A stretch of 64,000 bases of DNA. Origin: Triticum aestivum (taxonomy: Eukaryota > Streptophyta > Magnoliopsida > Poales > Poaceae). Under the pieces are notes generated by a model. It made no database searches. It saw only the letters and a program-made list of their open reading frames with translations, and was not told the DNA's origin. Made by a program: the position numbers and the translations under genes. Location of the stretch: NCBI RefSeq assembly GCF_018294505.1, contig NC_057807.1:272037369-272101368 (forward strand), given 5' to 3'. Position 1 is the stretch's first letter; each line of letters opens with the position of its first letter. Shown here in pieces: positions 55,854 to 64,000 of this stretch.

Positions 55854-57169
55854 TATTGCGTAGATTCTTTGCACGAGTAGAACACAAAGTAGTTGTGGGC
55901 GTCGATATTGTTCAATATGCTTGCCGTTACTAGTCTTATCTTGAGTCGGCGGCATCGTGGGATGAAGCGGCCCGGACCAACCTTACACGTACGCTTACGT
56001 GAGACCGGTTCCACCGACAAACATGCACTAGTTGCATAAGGTGGCTAGCGGGTGTCTGTCTCTCCCACTTTAGTCGGATCGGATTCGATGAAAAGGGTCC
56101 TTATGAAGGGTAAATAGCAATTGGCATATCACGTTGTGGTTCATCCGTAGGTAAGAAACGTTCTTGCTAGAAACCCATAGCAGCCACGTAAAACATGCAA
56201 ACAACAATTAGAGGACGTCTAACTTGTTTTTGCAGGGTATGCTATGTGATGTGATATGGCCAAAGGATGTGATGAATGATATATGTGATGTATGAGATTG
56301 ATCATGTTCTTGTAATAGGAATCACGACTTGCATGTCGATGAGTATGACAACCGGCAGGAGCCATAGGAGTTGTCTTTATTTATTTGTGACCTGCGTGTC
56401 AACTTAAACGTCATGTAATTACTTTACTTTATTGCTAACCGTTAGCCATAGTAGTTGAAGTAATAGTTGGCGAGGCAACTTCATGAAGACACGATGATGG
56501 AGATCATGATGATGGAGATTATGGTGTCATGCCGGTGACAATGATGATCATGGAGCCCCGAAGATGGAGATCAAAAGGAGCAAAGTGATAATGGCCATAT
56601 CATGTCACTATTTGATTGCATGTGATGTTTATCATGTTTATACATCTTATTTGCTTAGAAAGACGGTAGTAAATAAGATGATCCCTTACAACAATTTCAA
56701 GAAGTGTTCTCCCCTAACTGTGCACCGTTGCGACAGTTCGCTGTTTCAAAACATCACGTGATGATCGGGTGTTTTATTCAGACGTTCAAATACAACGGGT
56801 GTTGACGAGCCTAGCATGTACAGACATGGCCTCGGAACACATGCAAAACACTTAGGGTTAACTTGACGAGCCTAGCATGTACAGACATGGCCTCGGAACA
56901 CGGAGACCGAAAGGTCGAACATGAGTTGTATAGAAGATACGATCAACATGAAGATGTTCACCGATGATGACTAGTCCGTCTCACGTGATGATCGGACACG
57001 GCCTAGTTTGACTCGGATCATGTAATCACTTAGATGACCAGAGGGATGTCTATCTGAGTGGGAGTTCATAAGATGAACTTAATTATCCTGAACATAGTCA
57101 AAAGGTTTTTGCAAATTATGTCGTAGCTCACGCTATAGTTCTACTGTTTAGATATGTTCCTAGAGAAAA

Positions 57170-60100
57170 ATTAGTTGAAAGTTAATAGTAGCAATTATGC
57201 GGACTAGGTCCGTAAACTGAGGATTGTCCTCATTGCTTCATAGAAGGCCTATGTCCTTAATGCACCGCTCAGTGTGCTGAACCCCAAACGTCGTTTGTAC
57301 ACGTTTTGATAACTACGTGATAGTTCAGTGAAACGGTTTAGAGTTGAGGCACCAAAGACGTTTTTCAAAATGTCGCGGAACATATGAGATGTTTCGAGGG
57401 CTGAAATTGGGATTTCAGGCTCGTGCCCACGTCAAGAGGTAAGAGACCTACCGACGATTTTCTTAACCTGCAAACTAAGGAGAAAAGCTCAATTGTTGAG
57501 CTTGTGCTCAGATTGTCTGAGTACAACAATCATTTGAATCAAGTGGGAGTTGATCTTCCAGATAAGACAGTGATGGTTCTCCAAAGTCATTGCCACCAAG
57601 CTGTTAGAGCTTCGTGATGAACTATAACATATCAGGGATAGATATGATGATCCTTGAGGTATTCGCGATGTTTGACACCGCGAAAGTAGAAATCAAGAAG
57701 GAGCATCAATTGTTGATGGTTGGTGAAACCACTAGTTTCAAGAAGGGCAAGGGCAAGAAGGGATACTTCATGAAACGGCAAATCAGCTGCTGCTCTAGTG
57801 AAGAAACCCAAGGTAAAACCCAAACCTGAGACTAAGTGCTTCTGTAATAAGGGGAACAACCACTGGAGCTGAATTACCCTAGATACTTGGTAGATGAGAA
57901 GGCTGGCAAGGTCGATAGAAGTATATTGGATATACATTGTGTTAATGTGTACTTTGCTAGTACTCCTAGTAGCACCAGGGTATTAGATACCGGTTCAGTT
58001 GCTAAGTGTTAGTAACTCGAAACAAAAGGCTACGGAATAAACGGAGACTAGCTAAAGGTGAGCTGACGATATGTGTTGGAAGTTTTTTCAAGCTTGATAT
58101 GATCAAGCATCGCACGCTCCCTCTACCAAAGAGATTGGTGTTAAACCTAAATAATTGTTATTTGGTGTTTGCGTTGAGCATAGACATGATTAGATTACGT
58201 CTATCGCAATACGATTATTCATTTAAGGAGAATAATGGTTACTCTGTTTATTTGAATAATACCTTCAATGGTCTTACACCTAAAATGAATGGTTTATTAA
58301 ATCTCGATCGTAGTGATACACATGTTCATGCCAAAAGATAGTAATGATAGTACCACCTACTTGTGGCACTACCACGTAAGTCATATCGGTATAAAACGCA
58401 TGAAGAAGCTCCATGTTGATGGATCTTTGGACTCACTCGTTTTTGAAAAGTTTGAGACATGCGAACCATGTCTATTGGTGTATATGCATGAAGAAACTCC
58501 ATGCAAATGGACCGTTTTGACTCACTTGATTTTGAATCACTTGGGACATGCAAATCATACCACATGGGCAAGATGACTGAAAAGCCTCGTTTTCAGTAAG
58601 ATGGAACAAGATAGCAACTTGTTGGAAGTAACACATTTTGATGTGTGCAGTCCAATGAGTGCTGAGGCATGCAGTGAATATCGTTATGTTCTTACTTCAC
58701 AGATGATTCGAGTAGATGTTGAGTATATTTACTTGATGAATCACGAGTCTGAATTATTGAAAGGTTCAAGTAATTTCAGTGTGAAGTTGAAAGATCGTCG
58801 TGACAAGAGGATAAAAGATCTATGATATGATCATAGAGATGAATATCTGAGTCACGAGTTTGGCACAGAATTAAGACATTGTGGAAATTATTTCACAACT
58901 GATACAGCCTGGAACACCATAGTGTGGTGGTGTGTCCAAACGTCATAGTTGCACCCTATTGGATATGGTGCATACCATGATGTCTCTTATCGAGTTACCA
59001 CTATCGTTCATGGGTTAGGCATTAGAGACAACCACATTCACTTTAAATAGGGCACCACATAATTCCGTTGAGATGACACCGTATGAATTATGGTTTAGAG
59101 AAACCTAAGTTGTCGTTTCTTAAAAGTTTGGGGCTGCGACGCTTATGTGAAAAAGTTTCAGGCTGATAAGCTCGAACCCAAAGCGGATAAATGCATCTTC
59201 ATAGGACACCAAAACAGTTGGGTATACCTCCTGTCTCAGATTCGAAAGCAATAAGGGATTGTTTCTAGAATCGGGTCCTTTCTCGAGGAAAAGTTTCTCT
59301 CGAAAGAATTGAGTGGGAGGATGGTGGAGACTTGATGAGGTTATTGAACCGTCACTTCAACAAGTGTAGCAGGGCACAGGAAGTTGTTCCTGTGGCACCT
59401 ACACCAATTGAAGTGGAAGCTTATGATAGTGATCATGAAGTTTCGGATCAAGTCACTACCGAACCTCGTAGGGTGACAAGGATACGTACTACTTCAGAGT
59501 GGTACAGTAATCCTGTCTTGAAGGTCATGTTGCTAGACAACATTGAACCTACGAGCTATGGAGAAGCGATGGTGGGCCCAAATTCCGACAAATGGTTAGA
59601 AACCATAAAATCCGAGATAGGATCCATGTATGAAAACAAAGTGTAGACTTTGGCAGAACAACTCGATGGTCGTAAGGCTGTTGAGTGCATATGGATTTTG
59701 AAAGGAAGACAGACAATGATGGTAAGTGTCATCATTGAGAAAGCTCGACTTGTCGTTAAGATGTTTTTCGACAAGTTCAAGGAGTTGACTACGATGAGAC
59801 TTTCTCACTCGTAGCGATGCTAAGAGTCTGTTGGAATTATATTAGCAATTACTGCATTATTTATGAAATCTTGCAGATAGGATGTCAAAAACATTGTTTC
59901 CTCGACGATTCTTGAGGAAAGGTTGTGTGTGATACAACCGGAAGGTTTTGTCTATCCTGAAATATGCTAATAAGTATGCAAAAGCTCCAGCAATCCTTCT
60001 GAGGACTGGAGTGAGCATCTCGGAGTTGGAATGTATGCTTTGATGATGATCAAAGATTTTGGGTGTATACAAAGTTTATGAGAAACTTGCATTTCCAAAG

Positions 60101-60660
60101 AAGTGAGTGGGAGCACTATAGAATTTCTGATGAATACATGTTGATCAGAAATGATGTAGAATTTCTGGAAAGCATATAGGGTTATTTGGAAAGTGTTTTC
60201 AATGGAAAACCTGGATTAAGCTACTTGAACATTGAGCATCAAGATCTATAAGGATAGATCAAAACGCTTAATGGTACTTTCAAATGAGCACATACCTTGA
60301 CGTGATCTTGAAGGTGTTCAAGATGGATCAGTCAAAGAAGGAGTTCTTGCCTGAGTTGTAAGGTATGAAATTAAGACTTAAAGCTCGACCATGGCAGAAT
60401 AGAGAGAAAGGAACGAAGGTCGTCCCCTATGCTTAAGACATAGGCTCTACAGTATGCTATGCTGTGTACCGCACCTGAAGTGTGCTTTACCATGAGTCAG
60501 TCAAGGGGTACAAGAGTGATCCAAGAATGGATCACAGGACAGCGGTCAAAGTTATCCTTAGTAACTAGTGGACTAAGGAATTTTCTCAATTATGGAGGTG
60601 GTAAAAGAGTTCGACGTAAAGGGTTACGTCGATGCAAGCTTAACACCTATCCGAATAGCT
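57170..60660 (+). pseudogene. Degenerate copia gag-pol of copy B
   Basis: Same order of remains as copy A: gag N-terminus with stop at 57241-57243, gag middle ending at a stop at 57615-57617 with a frame change, basic region (KKGKGKKGYF), GAG-pre-integrase (HVSHIGIKRMKKLHVDG, near 58375), integrase (LLEVTHFDVCSPMS), RT start (EPTSYGEAMVGPNSDKW, near 59550) and RNase H remains. No frame exceeds about 110 codons. Confidence 0.85.
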
Positions 60661-60998
60661 CTAAGTAGAGATACCGGATACGTATAATGGAGCAACAATT
60701 TAGAATAGCTCCAAGTAGAACAGTTATTTGGAATAGCTCCAAATAGAACGTGGTAGCTGCATCTAGGAGATGACATAGAGATTTGTAAAGCACACACGGA
60801 TCTGAAAGCTTCAGACCCGTTGACTATAACCTCTCTCACAAGCATAACATGATCAAACCCAGAACTCATCGAGTATTAATCACATGGTAAATGTGAACTA
60901 GATTATTGACTCTAGTAAACTCTTTGGGTGTTAGTCACATGGGGATGTGACCTTGAGTGTTAATCACATATCGATGTGAACTAGATTATTGACTCTAG

Positions 60999-61012
60999 TG
61001 CAAGTGGGAGAC
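60999..61012 (+). other. Polypurine tract of copia copy B
   Basis: TGCAAGTGGGAGAC before the 3' LTR, identical to copy A. Just upstream (about 60895-60990) a segment with CTAGATTATTGACTCTAG is duplicated. Confidence 0.85.
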
Positions 61013-62764
61013 TGTTGGAAATATGCCCTAGAGGCAATAATAAATTGATTATTATTATATTTCCTTGTTCATGATAATCATTTATTATCCATGCTAGAAT
61101 TGTATTGATAGGAAACTCAGATACATGTGTGGATACATAGACAACACCATGTCCCTAGTAAGCCTCTAGTTGACTAGCTCGTTAATCAATAGATGGTTAC
61201 GGTTTCCTGACCATGGACATTGGATGTCGTTGATAACGGGATCACATCATTAGGAGAATGATGTGATGGACAAGACCCAATCCTAAGCCTAGCACAAGAT
61301 CATGTAGTTCGTATGCTAAAGCTTTTCTAATGTCAAGTATCATTTCCTTAGACCATGAGATTGTGCAACTCCCGGATACCGTAGGAGTGCTTTGGGTGTG
61401 CCAAACGTCACAACGTAACTGGGTGGCTATAAAGGTACACTACGGGTATCTCTGAAAGTGTCTGTTGGGTTGGCACGAATCGAGATTGGGATTTTGTCAC
61501 TCCGTGTAAACGGAGAGGTATCTCTGGGCCCACTCGGTAGGACATCATCATAATGTGCACAAATGTGACCAAGGGGTTGATCATGGGATGATGTGTTACG
61601 GAACGAGTAAAGAGACTTGCCGGTAACGAGATTGAACAAGGTATCGGTATACCGACGATCGAATCTCGGGCAAGTACCATACCGCTAGACAAAGGGAATT
61701 GTATACGGGATTGATTGAGTCCTTGACATCGTGGTTCATCCGATGAGATCATCGTGGAACATGTGGGAGCCAACATGGGTATCCAGATCCCGCTGTTGGT
61801 TATTGACCGGAGAACATCTCGGTCATGACTACATGTCTCCCGAACCCGTAGGGTCTACACACTTAAGGTTCGATGACGCTAGGGTTATAAAGGAAGCTTG
61901 TATGTGGTTACCGAATGTTGTTCGGAGTCCCGGATGAGATCCCGGACGTCACGAGGAGTTCCGGAATGGTCCGGAGGTAAAGATTTATATATAGGAAGTC
62001 CTGTTTCGGCCATCGGGACAAGTTTCGGGGTCATCGGTATTGTACCGGGACCACCGGAAGGGTCCCGGGGGCCCACCGGGTGGGGCCACCTGTCCCGGGG
62101 GGCCACATGGGCTGTAGGGGGTGCGCCTTGGCCTACATGGGCCAAGGGCACCAGCCCCTAGAGGCCCATGCACCAAGATAAAGGAAAAAGGGGAGAGTCC
62201 TAAAGGGGGAAGGCACCTCCGAGGTGCCTTGGGGAGGATGGACTCCTCCCCCCTCCTTAGCCGCACCCCTTCCTTGGAGGAGGGGGCAAGGCTGCACCTC
62301 CCCCCTCTCCCCTGCCCCTATATATAGTGGAGGGGAGGGAGGGCATCCATACCTGAGCCCTTGGCGCCTCCCTCCCTCCCGTGACACCTCCTCCTCTCCC
62401 GTAGGTGCTTGGCGAAGCCCTGCAGGATTGCCACGCTCCTCCATCACCACCACGCCGTTGTGCTGCTGCTGGATGGAGTCTTCCTCAACCTCTCCCTCTC
62501 TCCTTGCTGGATCAAGGCGTGGGAGACATCGTCGAGCTGTACGTGTGTTGAACGCGGAGGTGCTGTCCGTTCGGCACTAGGATCATCGGTGATCTGAATC
62601 ACGACGAGTACGACTCCATCAACCCCGTTCACTTGAACGCTTCCGCTTAGCGATCTACAAGGGTATGTAGATGCACTCTCCTTTCTACTCGTTGCTGGTC
62701 TCTCCATAGATAGATCTTGGTGTTACGTAGGAAATTTTTTGAATTTCTGCTACGTTCCCCAACA
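61013..62764 (+). repeat. 3' LTR of copia copy B
   Basis: 1752 bases, almost identical to 54082-55833. TATA word at 62318-62330. Confidence 0.95.
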
Positions 62765-62978
62765 GTCGCGACGTCACGCTACGGAATACGTCAGCAGATC
62801 TGATTGGTGCAAATATTATTCTCTCCATGGTGGAATGTGGAACTTATTTTGCAGAGTCGGACAGTATCCTGGTGTTCAACATCTTCTATGAAGTATTCGG
62901 AGGAGGAATCCGCCTTGCAATGCCGAAGACAACTTGCGCGCCGGACTCGTCGTCATTGAAGCCTGGTTCAGGGGCTAC
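62765..62978 (+). other. 3' end of gypsy internal region with polypurine tract
   Basis: 214 bases that resume the gypsy element after the copia insertion. They end GGTTCAGGGGCTAC, the purine-rich primer site next to the 3' LTR. Confidence 0.75.
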
Positions 62979-63450
62979 CGAGGGAGTCCTGGATTAGGGG
63001 GTGTCTGGATGGCCGGACTAAGACCTTTGGCCGGACTCCCGGACTATGAAGATACAAGATTGAAGACTCCGTCCCGTGTCCGGATAGGACTTTCCTTGGC
63101 GTGGAAGGCAAGCTTGGCGATTTGATATGAAGATCTCCTCCCATTGTAACCGACTCTGTGTAACCCTAGCCCTCTCCGTTGTCTATATAAACCGGAGAGT
63201 TTTAGTCCGTAGGACGAACAACAATCATACCATAGGCTAGCTTCTAGGGTTTAGCCTCTCTAATCTCGCGGTAGATCTACTCTTGTACTACCCATATCAT
63301 CAATATTAATCAAGCAGGAGTAGGGTTTTACCTCCATCGAGAGGGCCCGAACCTGGATAAAAACATCTTGTCCCTTGTCTCCTGTTACCATCCGCCTAGA
63401 CGCACAGTTCGGGACCCCCTACCCGAGATCCGCCGGTTTTGACACAGACA
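62979..63450 (+). repeat. 3' LTR of the non-autonomous gypsy element
   Basis: 472 bases, starting CGAGGGAGTCC (T to C at the first base) and ending GACACAGACA. TATA box at 63183-63193. Confidence 0.92.
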
Positions 63451-64000
63451 ATGGGCAAAGCCAAAAGAATGGCTTTAAGATGTGTGAGTCTACCTGAGTA
63501 AGTCATCAAGTTTGCAATGCCAGATAATCTGTGGTCCAACTTACATACCATTGGCATGAGATCAACAACTTTTGGTCTTGTAGTACCCATAGGCACCCCT
63601 AGGTAAGTGAAAGGCATGGATTCCTTCTTGCATCTAAGAATGTCAGCTAATTTTTGAGCTCTGTTATCAGAGGTGTTGATAGGCACAAGAGATGATTTGC
63701 TATAATTAACAATGAGCCCAGTAAACCTAGAGAAGTTGTTTAGGATCTCAGTGAAATTACCAATTTGCTCCTCCTGAGCAGGCAGAATGATAAGAGTATC
63801 ATCAGCATACTGGATGATGGGGTAACTTTCAGTGTTGTTGGTATCAATAGGTAAATTAAGAGTGCCATTTCTCCAAGCTTCATTAACTAATATTTGCAAC
63901 AATTCACCAACCAGCACATATAACAGTGGGGAAAATGGATCTCCTTGCCTGACACCACATTTGCAATGGATGTTTTTCCCAGGAACACCATTAAGAATAA
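63451..64000 (-). mobile_element. L1-type LINE, resumed reverse transcriptase region (runs off the window)
   Basis: Minus-strand continuation of the LINE at 44913-46191. It carries the RT palm with the catalytic YADDTLIILP motif, then NYSKSSLVPIN and TYLGVPMGT, and ends at the gypsy insertion after HLKAILLALPI. The frame continues across the insertion into the segment ending at 46191 once the duplicated ATGGG is removed, which shows that the two pieces are one element. The 5' part lies beyond base 64000. Confidence 0.92.

Larger units (their letters stand above)
54082..62764 (+). mobile_element. Ty1-copia LTR retrotransposon, BARE/WIS/Angela group (copy B), young
   Basis: 8683 bases with LTRs of 1752 bases each (54082-55833 and 61013-62764) and a perfect target duplication GTCGC (54077-54081 and 62765-62769). 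By eye the LTRs differ at about ten sites (0.6%), which at 1.3e-8 per site per year is near 0.2 million years. The internal region is nevertheless full of stops. It shares these with copy A and is inserted in the gypsy element just upstream of its antisense gene. Confidence 0.95.
46192..63450 (+). mobile_element. Non-autonomous Ty3-gypsy element with gag-protease and an antisense gene
   Basis: LTRs of 472 bases (46192-46663 and 62979-63450). Target duplication ATGGG at 46187-46191 and 63451-63455. Without the nested copia element it is about 8.6 kb. It carries a gag-protease region on the plus strand and a multi-exon gene on the minus strand. No reverse transcriptase, RNase H or integrase was seen, so it depends on a partner. 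LTR differences number about 17 in 472 (3.6%) by eye. The first base of the 3' LTR is C instead of T. The gag type and antisense ORF are like those of Tat/Retand-lineage elements; I give no family name. Confidence 0.9.

Overview
This is repeat-rich nuclear DNA from a grass of the wheat/barley tribe (Triticeae). The evidence is a set of element families known from those genomes: BARE/WIS/Angela-type Ty1-copia LTRs, Athila-lineage Ty3-gypsy elements primed by tRNA-Asp, a Thalos-like Stowaway MITE, CACTA elements with transposase-associated domains and palindromic subterminal repeats, and a plant L1-type LINE. No bacterial or organellar features were seen. Most open frames are retroelement remains. 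All element names are family-level and come from reading alone.

Layout. 1-540: unassigned start, then a ~36-bp minisatellite. 541-10776: an almost complete minus-strand Athila-type gypsy element inserted in that minisatellite (target duplication CTGCT). 10782-13982: the least TE-like stretch. It holds a candidate four-exon minus-strand gene (10870-12065) with phase-compatible canonical introns, a Stowaway MITE in intron 2, and a 35/70-bp repeat upstream. 13983-16200: one end of a CACTA element with a 5S rRNA-like segment and a broken coiled-coil ORF. 16205-18928: a (TA)n-flanked MITE and unassigned DNA. 18929-30285: a probable non-autonomous DNA transposon split by a copia element (21291-29899). 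30458-39793: a second, heavily mutated Athila element on the plus strand with a truncated 5' LTR. 39794-43490: the 3' part of a second CACTA element, carrying two long inverted repeats, a transposase remnant and a 502-base assembly gap flanked by duplicated contig ends. 43491-44055: CACTA-like and unassigned sequence.

44056-64000 is a four-level nest. A third Athila-type LTR is cut by a minus-strand LINE. The LINE is split by a non-autonomous gypsy element (46192-63450, target duplication ATGGG). That gypsy element is split in turn by a young copia element (54082-62764, target duplication GTCGC). LTR divergence read by eye agrees with this order: about 3.6% for the gypsy and about 0.6% for the copia.

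The elements are parasites at different stages of decay rather than a cooperating gene set. Two points concern function. The two copia copies share the same internal stops and frameshift, so the family must be mobilised by proteins made elsewhere. The gypsy at 46192-63450 lacks reverse transcriptase but carries a spliced antisense gene with its own TATA box. The best candidate for a non-TE gene is the four-exon model at 10870-12065.
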